NCBI GenBank assembly: GCA_025800125.1
Contig: JAOXSF010000040.1
Coordinates: forward strand, 1 to 64,000
Direction of reading: 5' to 3'
Length of the DNA stretch: 64,000 bases
Source of the DNA: Marinobacterium sp.
GTDB taxonomy: Bacteria; Pseudomonadota; Gammaproteobacteria; Pseudomonadales; Balneatricaceae
In this document: piece by piece, positions 48,482-57,706 of the stretch
Numbering within the stretch: position 1 is the first letter of the stretch
Layout: each line of letters begins with the position of its first letter
The notes under the pieces: generated by a model
What the model saw: the letters and a program-made list of their open reading frames with translations, nothing else
Told to the model about the DNA's origin: nothing
Database searches by the model: none
Made by a program: the position numbers and the translations under genes

Positions 48482-49374
48482 TGAAACAGGGATCTCTGTA
48501 TGGCCTGATCGGCGCGCTGTTGCTGGTGCTGATCGGTTCTAAGTCTGTTTACATCGTCAAGGAAACCGAGCGTGCGGTGTTGCTGAAATTCGGTGAGATC
48601 GTCAATCCGGATGTTGGGCCGGGTTTGCATTTCAAGTTTCCGCTGATCAATGTGGTGCGTAAGTTTGACGCCCGTGTTATTACTCTGGATGCGCGTCCGC
48701 AAGCCTACCTGACACTGGAGAAAAAGCGTCTGATCGTGGACTCTTTCATCAAGTGGCGTGTGGCTGAAGTACAGAAGTTCTACACCGCAACATCCGGTGA
48801 TGAATTTCGTGCTGCGGAGTTGCTGTCTACCCGTGTGGAAGGTGAGTTGCGTAACCAGTTCGGTGAGCGTACTTTGACGGAAGTTGTGTCTGGTGAGCGT
48901 GAAAAAGTGATGGCAGACGTTATCGCTAAACTCAGCGCACTGACTCAGGAAGAGCTGGGTGTTGAAGTTATTGATGTGCGTATCAAACGTATCGACCTGC
49001 CAGCCGAAGTATCCAACTCTGTATATGAGCGTATGCGTACTGAGCGTGAGAAGGAAGCCCGTGAGCTGCGTTCCCGTGGTAAGGAGCTGGCTGAGGGTAT
49101 TCGTGCAGATGCAGATCGTCAGAAAACGGTTATCGAGGCGGAAGCTTATCGCGAATCTGAGCAGGTTCGAGGTGAGGGTGATGCCAGTGCTGCGCGCATT
49201 TATGCTGAGGCCTATAATCAGGACCCTGAGTTCTACTCCTTCCACCGTAGTTTGCAGGCTTATAAGAACTCCTTTGGTCAGGGTGGCGACGTAATGTTGC
49301 TCAAGCCTGACAGTGAGTTCTTCAAATATCTGGATAAAAACAGCTCCCTTGACGGGGCTAATTCAGGTGGCTGA
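48481..49374 (+). CDS. hflC: FtsH-modulating protease subunit HflC
   Basis: 297 residues. A single N-terminal membrane anchor (about 4-23) is followed by an SPFH domain (VYIVKETERAVLLKFGEIV...) and a helical tail with SFHRSLQAYKNSF. It partners HflK, and the one-base overlap suggests coupled synthesis. Confidence 0.96.
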   Translation: MKQGSLYGLIGALLLVLIGSKSVYIVKETERAVLLKFGEIVNPDVGPGLHFKFPLINVVRKFDARVITLDARPQAYLTLEKKRLIVDSFIKWRVAEVQKFYTATSGDEFRAAELLSTRVEGELRNQFGERTLTEVVSGEREKVMADVIAKLSALTQEELGVEVIDVRIKRIDLPAEVSNSVYERMRTEREKEARELRSRGKELAEGIRADADRQKTVIEAEAYRESEQVRGEGDASAARIYAEAYNQDPEFYSFHRSLQAYKNSFGQGGDVMLLKPDSEFFKYLDKNSSLDGANSGG

Positions 49375-49436
49375 TAGCTGCTTTAGTTAATTTATATCAG
49401 CTGTAAACAGGTTGGTGGTTAACTGAACAAAAAGAA

Positions 49437-49467
49437 CGACTGCGGGGGCTGTAATCGCCCGCAGTCG
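49437..49467 (+). other. Strong hairpin after hflC
   Basis: CGACTGCGGG pairs with CCCGCAGTCG around an 11-nt loop. There is no U-tract; a second, terminator-type hairpin follows 15 nt later. Confidence 0.7.
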
Positions 49468-49481
49468 TGTTAGAATATTGC

Positions 49482-49507
49482 AAACCGGGCCCTGACCCGG
49501 TTTTTTT
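49482..49507 (+). terminator. Rho-independent terminator between hflC and the DUF2065 gene
   Basis: AAACCGGG / CCCGGTTTTTTT with a 6-nt loop. It separates the hfl genes from the DUF2065-hisZ-purA group. Any read-through would link them. Confidence 0.85.
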
Positions 49508-49534
49508 GTGTAGCAATACCCGGAGATGCAGGCC

Positions 49535-49732
49535 ATGAACGAAGTATTCTGGCAGGCACTGGCAGCCGGACTGGCGCTGATGCTGATACTTGAGGGCATA
49601 CTTCCGTTCCTCTATCCGCAACGCTGGCGACGTTTGGTAGAGCAGCTGTCACAGGTCAGTAATCAGGCGTTACGTCTGATGGGATTGATCTCCATGCTGT
49701 TAGGTGTGTTGCTGTTATATCTGATCCGCTGA
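49535..49732 (+). CDS. DUF2065 family small membrane protein (YjeT-like)
   Basis: 65 residues from ATG 49535, 9 nt after GGAG; ATG 49526 touches the ribosome site. Two membrane helices (about 6-24 and 45-63) flank FLYPQRWRRLVEQL. It sits between hflC and hisZ, its usual place. Function unknown. Confidence 0.88.
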   Translation: MNEVFWQALAAGLALMLILEGILPFLYPQRWRRLVEQLSQVSNQALRLMGLISMLLGVLLLYLIR

Positions 49733-49750
49733 CCGAAAAAGAGGGAACCC

Positions 49751-50923
49751 ATGGCTCTGGCAGACCGCTGGCTATTACCCGATGGTGTAAAAGAAGTGTT
49801 GGCACCTGATGCCTATCATATCGAATCACTGCGTCGCCGTGTGCTGGATCTGTACCATCATTGGGGCTACGAGTTGGTAATGCCGCCATTGATGGAGCAT
49901 CTGGATTCTCTGCTGACAGGTGTAGGGCGAGATCTGGATCTGAATACGTTTAAGTTGACTGATCAGCTGACAGGTCGCACCCTTGGAGTGCGGGCAGACA
50001 TTACACCTCAGGTGGCGCGTATAGATGCGCATCGCATGAAAAATGCAGGGGTGAATCGCCTGAGTTATTGCGGTTCAGTGCTGCATACGCGTCCTGCTGA
50101 GCCACTGGCTTCCCGTAACCCGATGCAGATTGGCGCAGAGCTGTATGGCCATGCTGGTATCGAAAGTGAGGTTGAGGTGATTTCACTGATGCTGGAAACC
50201 TTGGCAGAAGTGAAAGCTGACTGTGAGTTGAGTCTGGATCTGGGTCATGTGGATATTTTCCGTGGTCTGATGCAGGTGGCGGGTCTGAGTGATGCTCAGC
50301 AGGATGAGTATCGCGATATTCTTGCACGTAAGGCGTTGCCTGAGCTGGATCTGTTTGTGGAGCAGATTGCTGATGCACAGGTTAAGGACTGGCTGGCACA
50401 GTTACCACGACTGACCGGTGGTGTCGAAATGCTGGAAGAGGCGCGTCAGGTTTTATCCGGTGCACCTGCTTCAGTCGCGCAAGCGTTAAGTTATCTTCTG
50501 CAGCTGGCTCAGCAGTTGATGAATCGTTACCCGCAGCTTGATCTGTACTTTGATCTCAGTGAGTTGCGCGGCTACAACTATCACACCGGTGTGGTATTTG
50601 CGGCCTATGTGCCAAGCCACGGCCAGGCGATTGCCAAAGGTGGCCGTTATGATGATATTGGTCGTGATTTCGGGCGTGCCCGTGCGGCGACCGGTTTCAG
50701 TTGTGATCTGAAAATTCTGTCTGAGCTGTCACAAGAAGCAGTAAAGTCAGATGCCGTTGTGCTGGCTCCTGCTGGTGATGATGCAGATCTATTACAGGCA
50801 ATTCGTGACCTGCGCTCGCAGGGTATGCGGGTTGTGCAGGCGTTGCCAGGTGCAGCGCCCGAAGATGGCTGCAGCCAGCAGTTGCTGCAGCGCGATGGGC
50901 AATGGGTTATCGCTGAGCGATAA
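49751..50923 (+). CDS. hisZ: ATP phosphoribosyltransferase regulatory subunit HisZ
   Basis: 390 residues. It is a class II histidyl-tRNA-synthetase-like fold without tRNA charging, with RADITPQVARIDAHR and the GRYDDIGRDFGRARAATGFS segment. It pairs with a short HisG for the first step of histidine synthesis. It is placed between DUF2065 and purA. Confidence 0.94.
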   Translation: MALADRWLLPDGVKEVLAPDAYHIESLRRRVLDLYHHWGYELVMPPLMEHLDSLLTGVGRDLDLNTFKLTDQLTGRTLGVRADITPQVARIDAHRMKNAGVNRLSYCGSVLHTRPAEPLASRNPMQIGAELYGHAGIESEVEVISLMLETLAEVKADCELSLDLGHVDIFRGLMQVAGLSDAQQDEYRDILARKALPELDLFVEQIADAQVKDWLAQLPRLTGGVEMLEEARQVLSGAPASVAQALSYLLQLAQQLMNRYPQLDLYFDLSELRGYNYHTGVVFAAYVPSHGQAIAKGGRYDDIGRDFGRARAATGFSCDLKILSELSQEAVKSDAVVLAPAGDDADLLQAIRDLRSQGMRVVQALPGAAPEDGCSQQLLQRDGQWVIAER

Positions 50924-50953
50924 ACCCGATCGACTAACTTGATGATTCTCTAG

Positions 50954-52258
<1,305 letters not shown>

Positions 52259-52295
52259 CGACTAGTGGGCCAGCTTAGGCAGATAAAAATCCTGC

Positions 52296-52339
52296 CAGAT
52301 AAAAAACCCGGCTGCGTGAGCAGTCGGGTTTTTTATCTG
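52296..52339. terminator. Bidirectional terminator between purA and the suhB-like gene
   Basis: CAGATAAAAAACCCG pairs with CGGGTTTTTTATCTG around an inner GCTGC/GCAGT stem. It serves both convergent genes. Confidence 0.93.
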
Positions 52340-52368
52340 TTGCTTTCTGGCTGTTGAGCAGTCAGAAA

Positions 52369-53190
52369 TCAGGCGCTCAGTTCTGGTGTAACAGCTTGAC
52401 GCAGATTTTGTAGCATGGATTTCAGCATTTTTGGGTTGGCAGCTATCACGTTGCCGTATTCGCGGTAGCTATTACCGCCATTGAAATCAGCAATCAGACC
52501 GCCAGCTTCCTGCACCAGCAGCAAGGAGGCTTCGATTTCCGCCTCACTCAAACCGATCTGGAAGAACGCGTCGGTGCGACCTGCTGCAAGGTAGGCCAGG
52601 TTCAGAGCTGCGCTGCCTGCATTGCAGATGCTGCCGCCTGCCATGTTGATGCTGCGAAACATCTCCAGCCAGGTGTTAAGGTGGCCTTTGTCGCTGCCGC
52701 GGTTAAAAAAGCCGGAGCCGATATTGCTGCCATCAATCGTACGGTTGTGACCTACGCGCAGACGCTTGCCGTTCAGTTGAGCACCATGGCCGCGGCTGGC
52801 GGTGAACTCTTCGGCACTCATCGGGTTGAGAACTACAGAGTGAACAAGTTTGCCGCGCTGGTAGCCAGCAATGCACAAGGCAAATTCAGGTAGCCCGCGG
52901 GCAAAGTTGGCAGCGTTATCTATCGGGTTGATGTTCCAGCTGACTTCGTCGCCTTCGCCGGTTCCCGTCGGGGCGTGTTCGCCGGTGTAGACGCCCACAA
53001 CACGATGGTGGGGGTACGCCTTCTGAATGGTGTGAACAACAGTCAGTTCGGCGCGCTTGGCGGTATCGCGGACGAAGTCGGCGACATCGGACTGTTCAGA
53101 TTTGATCAGATCCAGGCGCTCAACGGCGCGTGCTACCTGCTCACCTGCAATGCGTGCAGCGCGCAGGGCGATATTCAACATCGGTTGCAT
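52369..53190 (-). CDS. suhB: SuhB-like inositol-monophosphatase-fold protein with degraded metal site
   Basis: 273 residues, colinear with E. coli SuhB (start MQPMLNIALRAAR, RGHGAQLNGKRL, AGSAALNLAYLAAGR) and in the conserved place divergent from trmJ. The IMPase metal motifs are changed: EES is V67-Y68-T69, WVIDPLDGTTNF is WNINPIDNAANF (Asp to Asn88, GTT to NAA; Asp91 kept) and RPWDFAAG is SEAEIEAS (WD to AE). Classical phosphatase activity is unlikely. SuhB also works as an antitermination (Nus) factor for rRNA transcription, which does not need catalysis; that role is inferred. Confidence 0.9.
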   Translation of the reverse strand: MQPMLNIALRAARIAGEQVARAVERLDLIKSEQSDVADFVRDTAKRAELTVVHTIQKAYPHHRVVGVYTGEHAPTGTGEGDEVSWNINPIDNAANFARGLPEFALCIAGYQRGKLVHSVVLNPMSAEEFTASRGHGAQLNGKRLRVGHNRTIDGSNIGSGFFNRGSDKGHLNTWLEMFRSINMAGGSICNAGSAALNLAYLAAGRTDAFFQIGLSEAEIEASLLLVQEAGGLIADFNGGNSYREYGNVIAANPKMLKSMLQNLRQAVTPELSA

Positions 53191-53231
53191 GTCGTGTCGA
53201 TCTCAAAGGAGGTTTAAAGGGCAAGGAGTCT

Positions 53232-53260
53232 ATTATAGCCGAGCAAATAGATACCTGAAC
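53232..53260 (-). promoter_or_regulatory. Possible promoter for the suhB-like gene
   Basis: TATAAT on the minus strand at 53237-53232, with a poor -35 (TTCAGG) 17 nt upstream. It overlaps the divergent trmJ promoter. Confidence 0.4.
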
Positions 53261-53284
53261 AGATGGCAACAGCTTTGCTACAAT
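53256..53284 (+). promoter_or_regulatory. Possible promoter for trmJ
   Basis: TGAACA (53256-53261), 17-nt spacer, TACAAT (53279-53284). The remaining leader to the trmJ start is about 220 nt and shows no gene. Confidence 0.45.
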
Positions 53285-53512
53285 ATGCCCCCCAAAAACA
53301 TGACCCTCAAAAACACGCTTATCAAAAATATAGCTCCTTTCAGGTGATTGAATGCTGATAAGGTTTTGCTCTTTGGTAATGATAGCTTGTTGGTAATAAT
53401 AGCCTGATACCGGGATGTTCTGGGTATAGTAGCGCTCCTGGCAGGTGTGTCCGAACCGGGGGCTGGAATGATGTGAACAGAGAAATGTGAACAGAGAGTA
53501 GATAGCAGCCCT
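53285..53512. other. Long trmJ leader without a gene
   Basis: A-rich run CCCCCCAAAAACATGACC near 53287, then direct repeats of GTGAACAGAGA (53473 region, twice in tandem: GTGAACAGAGAAATGTGAAC). Nothing else recognised. Confidence 0.35.
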
Positions 53513-54307
53513 ATGCTGGAAAATATCGCCATTATTCTGGTCAATACGACCCACCCCGGTAATATCGGCGGGGTTGCCCGAGCTATGAAAAACATGGGGC
53601 TTGGCGATCTGCGCCTGGTTGAGCCAAAGCTTTTCCCTCATGAGGATGCCGTTGCGCGTTCATCCGGTGCAACGAACCTGCTAGATAATGCGCAGTTGTT
53701 CAGCAGTCTGGAAGATGCGCTGGCTGACTGCCAGTTGGTCGTAGGCACCAGTGCTCGAGAGCGCCATATTCCGTGGCCATTGATTAATCCGCGGGAGTTG
53801 GCAGCCATTGCCGCACCGCTGCCGCAGTCTCAAAGACTGGCGGTAGTGTTTGGTCGTGAAGATCGTGGTTTGACGAATGAAGAGCTCCAGTTGTGTCATC
53901 ACCACGTAAATATTCCAACCAATGAACAGTTCAGTTCGCTGAATGTTGCCGCGGCGGTACAGGTTATAACCTATGAGCTGCGTATGGCAGCGTTGGGGCA
54001 AAGTCAGCAGACTGAAAAGCCACAGTGGGGTACCCGTTGGGATATAGAGCTAGCCAGTCATCAGGAATTGGAGTTGATGTTTGAGCATCTTGAGCAAGTG
54101 CTTATTGAAACCGAATTCCTTGATCCTGATAATCCGCGTCAATTGATGCCTCGGCTGCGTCGATTGTTGATGCGTTCAGTGCCGGATAAGGTTGAGGTTA
54201 ACGTGCTGCGTGGCATTCTGAAGTCTGTGCAGCGAAAAACTGCAACGTCCGGAAATGTGGTTGTGCCTGAGTCTGGTAGGGATGAAGAGATAGATGGGCA
54301 TCGTTAA
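53513..54307 (+). CDS. trmJ: tRNA (Cm32/Um32) methyltransferase TrmJ
   Basis: 264 residues. It is a SpoU-class SPOUT fold with an N-terminal VNTTHPGNIGGVARAMKNMG and the knot VFGREDRGLTNEELQLCHHHVNIPT. The C-terminal helical extension is typical of TrmJ. It 2'-O-methylates position 32 of tRNAs. It lies upstream of iscR, as usual. Confidence 0.95.
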   Translation: MLENIAIILVNTTHPGNIGGVARAMKNMGLGDLRLVEPKLFPHEDAVARSSGATNLLDNAQLFSSLEDALADCQLVVGTSARERHIPWPLINPRELAAIAAPLPQSQRLAVVFGREDRGLTNEELQLCHHHVNIPTNEQFSSLNVAAAVQVITYELRMAALGQSQQTEKPQWGTRWDIELASHQELELMFEHLEQVLIETEFLDPDNPRQLMPRLRRLLMRSVPDKVEVNVLRGILKSVQRKTATSGNVVVPESGRDEEIDGHR

Positions 54308-54389
54308 GGTGCTGATCAAGCAACGCGAAAGATGTTAATCTTACACATCTTTTGATGCAGATCTATTTCCGACTTAAACGGTTGGTTAT

Positions 54390-54422
54390 ATACTTGACTG
54401 TAATTGTCGGGAAAAGCATAAT
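54390..54422 (+). promoter_or_regulatory. iscR promoter overlapped by an IscR type-1 site
   Basis: TTGACT (54394-54399), 17-nt spacer, CATAAT (54417-54422). The stretch ATACTTGACTGTAATTGTCG fits the type-1 IscR consensus (ATA, YYGACT, AT-rich centre, AGTCRR), overlapping the -35 box. This is the classic autorepression layout when IscR carries [2Fe-2S]. Confidence 0.8.
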
Positions 54423-54460
54423 GCGGCAGCAAACTCGCACATAGACGAGGAACAGGTTTT

Positions 54461-54955
54461 ATGCGACTGACAACAAAAGGCCGTTATGCGGTAACGGCTA
54501 TGCTCGATCTGGCGCTGCATGAGGGTAAGGGCCCTATCAGTCTGGCAGATATTTCTGAGCGTCAGGGGATTTCGCTCTCCTATCTGGAGCAGTTGTTTGC
54601 CAAGCTGCGCAGAAACGAGCTGGTACGCAGTGTTCGAGGCCCGGGTGGGGGTTATCAGCTGAATCGTGCCAAAGCAGATATTCATGTGGCCGAAGTCATC
54701 GATGCGGTAAACGAATCGGTTGATGCAACAGGCTGTAACCGCAAAGGAGATTGTCAGGGAGGAGGCACCTGCCTGACACATCATTTGTGGTGTGATCTGA
54801 GTGATCAGATCCATGGTTTTTTGAGTGGTATCAGTCTGGCTGATCTGGTGGCGCAGCGTGATGTGCAAGAGGTAGCACAGCGCCAGGATCAGGAGCAGTC
54901 AGAACAACTGATTGTGAGTTCGTCAGGACAGTCTGCAGCCGCTGCTGCAGTGTGA
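54461..54955 (+). CDS. iscR: Fe-S cluster regulator IscR
   Basis: 164 residues. Rrf2-family winged helix ([20 protein letters not shown]) with [2Fe-2S] ligands Cys92, Cys98, Cys104 and His107, matching E. coli numbering. It represses the isc operon when loaded with cluster. The short Gln/Ser/Ala C-terminal tail ([16 protein letters not shown]) is longer than in some relatives. Confidence 0.97.
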   Translation: MRLTTKGRYAVTAMLDLALHEGKGPISLADISERQGISLSYLEQLFAKLRRNELVRSVRGPGGGYQLNRAKADIHVAEVIDAVNESVDATGCNRKGDCQGGGTCLTHHLWCDLSDQIHGFLSGISLADLVAQRDVQEVAQRQDQEQSEQLIVSSSGQSAAAAAV

Positions 54956-54976
54956 TGAGAGGGTCGGAGATCGACA

Positions 54977-56191
54977 ATGAATACACCTATTTACCTGGAC
55001 TATTCCGCAACAACACCGGTTGATCCACGGGTAGCCGACAAGATGATCGAGTGCCTGACAATGGAGGGTAACTTTGGTAACCCTGCGTCCCGCTCTCACC
55101 TGTTTGGCTGGAAGGCGGAAGAGGCGGTAGAAGAAGCGCGTCGTCAGGTGGCTGATTTGCTCAATGCTGATCCGCGTGAAATTGTATGGACCTCCGGTGC
55201 GACTGAATCCGATAACCTGGCTATCAAGGGTGTTGCCCATTTCTACCACAAGAAGGGCAAGCACATTATTACCTCGAAGATTGAACATAAAGCGGTACTG
55301 GATACTTGTCGTCAGCTGGAGCGTGAAGGTTACGAGGTTACTTACCTGGAGCCAACGTCTGAGGGTATTGTTGAACCACAGATGGTTGCTGATGCGCTGC
55401 GTGAAGATACGATTCTTGTGTCTTTGATGCATGTGAATAATGAAATTGGTGTGATCACTGATATTGATGCCATTGGTGAAATTACCCGTGCAAATGGTGT
55501 TCTGTTTCATGTGGACGGTGCACAGAGCGCGGGCAAAATTGAAATCGACCTCAAGCGTAGCAAGGTTGATCTGATGTCCTTGTCGGGTCATAAAATGTAT
55601 GGCCCCAAGGGTATTGGCGCTCTTTATGTGCGCCGTAAGCCTCGTGTTCGTCTGGAGGCGCAGATGCATGGTGGTGGTCATGAGCGCGGCATGCGTTCAG
55701 GCACGTTGGCAACACACCAGATTGTGGGTATGGGTGAAGCGGCACGTATTGCCCGTGAAGAGATGGCCCAGGAAAATGAACATATCATTGCGCTGCGTGA
55801 CCGCCTGTGGGCCGGTGTCAATGATATGGAAGAAGTTTATATCAATGGCAGTCAGCAGCAACGTGTGCCGGGCAATATCAACATCAGTTTTGCGTTCGTT
55901 GAAGGCGAATCTTTGCTGATGTCTCTGAAAGATCTGGCGGTATCGTCGGGTTCTGCCTGTACTTCTGCTAGCCTGGAGCCGTCTTACGTACTGCGGGCGC
56001 TAGGGCTGAATGACGAGATGGCGCACAGTTCCATCCGTTTCTCTATTGGGCGATTCACCACCGCAGAAGAGATTGATTTTGCCGTAGAGCAGATCCGCAC
56101 AGCAGTTAGTAAGCTGCGTGAACTATCTCCATTATGGGATATGTACAAAGATGGCGTTGATCTGAGCAAGGTTGAGTGGGTTCACCACTGA
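54977..56191 (+). CDS. iscS: Cysteine desulfurase IscS
   Basis: 404 residues. It is a PLP enzyme with Lys in [12 protein letters not shown] and the sulfur-carrying Cys in [14 protein letters not shown]. It takes sulfur from cysteine for Fe-S assembly and tRNA thiolation. It lies 21 nt after iscR. Confidence 0.97.
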   Translation: MNTPIYLDYSATTPVDPRVADKMIECLTMEGNFGNPASRSHLFGWKAEEAVEEARRQVADLLNADPREIVWTSGATESDNLAIKGVAHFYHKKGKHIITSKIEHKAVLDTCRQLEREGYEVTYLEPTSEGIVEPQMVADALREDTILVSLMHVNNEIGVITDIDAIGEITRANGVLFHVDGAQSAGKIEIDLKRSKVDLMSLSGHKMYGPKGIGALYVRRKPRVRLEAQMHGGGHERGMRSGTLATHQIVGMGEAARIAREEMAQENEHIIALRDRLWAGVNDMEEVYINGSQQQRVPGNINISFAFVEGESLLMSLKDLAVSSGSACTSASLEPSYVLRALGLNDEMAHSSIRFSIGRFTTAEEIDFAVEQIRTAVSKLRELSPLWDMYKDGVDLSKVEWVHH

Positions 56192-56261
56192 GTGGTTGAG
56201 GCAACCTGAAACGGCTACCGTTACCCGGTCTGAGAGCTGGTCGGGCAGAGGAGAGAGAATA

Positions 56262-56642
56262 ATGGCTTACAGTGACAAGGTAATTGACCACTACGAAAAC
56301 CCGCGCAACGTTGGCAAGATGGACGCGGATGACAGCAATGTTGGTACAGGTATGGTGGGAGCGCCGGCCTGTGGCGATGTAATGCGATTACAGATTAAGG
56401 TCAGCGACGAAGGTGTGATTGAAGACGCCAAATTCAAAACCTATGGGTGTGGTTCTGCGATTGCATCCAGTTCATTGGTGACCGAGTGGGTGAAAGGTAT
56501 GACGCTGGATCAGGCTGCTGATCTGAAAAATGCTGAAATTGCTGAAGAACTGGCGCTGCCACCGGTGAAGATTCACTGCTCTGTACTGGCTGAAGATGCT
56601 ATCAAAGCAGCAATTACTGACTACCGCGAGAAACAGAAGTAG
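56262..56642 (+). CDS. iscU: Fe-S cluster scaffold IscU
   Basis: 126 residues from ATG 56262 (GAGGAGAG upstream); an earlier in-frame start overlaps iscS without support. Cluster ligands lie in GAPACGDV, YGCGSA and HCSVLAEDA. The HscA recognition motif LPPVK is present. It builds [2Fe-2S] clusters from IscS sulfur. Confidence 0.97.
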   Translation: MAYSDKVIDHYENPRNVGKMDADDSNVGTGMVGAPACGDVMRLQIKVSDEGVIEDAKFKTYGCGSAIASSSLVTEWVKGMTLDQAADLKNAEIAEELALPPVKIHCSVLAEDAIKAAITDYREKQK

Positions 56643-56678
56643 GCTGTTTCGACGGCTGGAACAGATAATAAGAATGAC

Positions 56679-56710
56679 AGGCCGGATATGCCAGAGAGGC
56701 TGTCCGGCTT
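56679..56710 (+). other. Intercistronic hairpin between iscU and iscA
   Basis: GCCGGA (56681-56686) pairs with TCCGGC (56703-56708) across a 16-nt loop in the 126-nt iscU-iscA gap. No U-tract. It could act as a partial terminator or 3' end stabiliser that tunes expression within the isc operon. Confidence 0.4.
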
Positions 56711-56768
56711 TACAGCATAAAGGGCCGCCACTATAGATTCTGGCGGACGCAGGCAGGACGGGAGAGCT

Positions 56769-57092
56769 ATGGCCATCACAATGACTGATGCGGCAGCAGA
56801 TCACATCGCTAAATTTCTGGGCAGTCGTGGTAAGGGCGATGGAATTCGACTGGGGGTACGTACCTCTGGTTGTTCTGGTATGGCCTATGTACTGGAATTT
56901 GTCGATGAGGTGCAGCCTGAAGACCAGATATTTGAAGACCATGGCGTTAAAGTGGTGATTGACCCGAAAAGTCTGGTTTATCTGGATGGCACCGAGCTGG
57001 ATTTTGTCAAGGAAGGTCTCAATGAGGGCTTCAAGTTCAATAATCCGAACGTTCGCAATGAATGTGGATGTGGTGAGAGCTTCAATATCTGA
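56769..57092 (+). CDS. iscA: A-type Fe-S carrier IscA
   Basis: 107 residues. The three conserved cysteines are in TSGCSGMAY and ECGCGESF. It carries clusters to target proteins. It is followed 5 nt later by hscB. Confidence 0.96.
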   Translation: MAITMTDAAADHIAKFLGSRGKGDGIRLGVRTSGCSGMAYVLEFVDEVQPEDQIFEDHGVKVVIDPKSLVYLDGTELDFVKEGLNEGFKFNNPNVRNECGCGESFNI

Positions 57093-57097
57093 CCATC

Positions 57098-57628
57098 ATG
57101 ATTGATATTAAACAGAATTACTTCGAACTGTTTGCGCTCCCTGTTTCATATAAGCTTGATGCTGTTCAGTTGTCTGGGCGTTATCGGGAACTACAGAAAG
57201 TATTGCATCCAGACCGTTTTGCTCACCTGTCCGAGCGTGAGCGTCGCTTATCAGAACAATACACCGCCTTTCTTAATGAAGCTCAGGCAACTTTGAAGAC
57301 GCCGCTGCGTCGTGCCCAGTATCTGCTGACATTACAGGGGATTGATACCCTGGCTGAAACCAGCGTTAAGATGGATGCCGCTTTTCTGATGCAGCAGATG
57401 ACGTTGCGTGAAGCGCTGGAGGAGGCCGGTGGTGCTGTTGACCCCGAGGTAGCACTTGCTCAGTTGTCTGATGAAGTGTGTGGTAATCTGAAAGCACAGC
57501 GACAGCAGTTTGAAGCACTGTATAATGCCGCCGATTACGAGGGTGCGGCTGGTGCTGTGCGGCGTATGCAGTTTCTGGAGAAGCTGGCACTGGAGATTGA
57601 AGCCCGCGAAGACGAGCTACTCGACTGA
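57098..57628 (+). CDS. hscB: Co-chaperone HscB
   Basis: 176 residues. It has an N-terminal J domain with the HPD triad in LHPDRFAHLSE and a C-terminal three-helix IscU-binding domain. It delivers IscU to HscA. Its place between iscA and hscA is conserved. Confidence 0.96.
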   Translation: MIDIKQNYFELFALPVSYKLDAVQLSGRYRELQKVLHPDRFAHLSERERRLSEQYTAFLNEAQATLKTPLRRAQYLLTLQGIDTLAETSVKMDAAFLMQQMTLREALEEAGGAVDPEVALAQLSDEVCGNLKAQRQQFEALYNAADYEGAAGAVRRMQFLEKLALEIEAREDELLD

Positions 57629-57706
57629 ATTTGAACAGGTCTGCTGTTCTGGCAGGCTACAGGCATTTCCGAAGCAACCGGACTATCTGACTGGATTACC
57701 TGAATT

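Noticed and set aside
47510..49245. Two long minus-strand frames opposite hflK and hflC
   Set aside because: Antisense to well-supported genes, His/Thr-rich composition typical of mirror frames, no ribosome sites.
53206..53216. Strong AAAGGAGG on the plus strand upstream of trmJ
   Set aside because: No start codon or open frame follows within a usable distance; it is antisense to the suhB-like leader.
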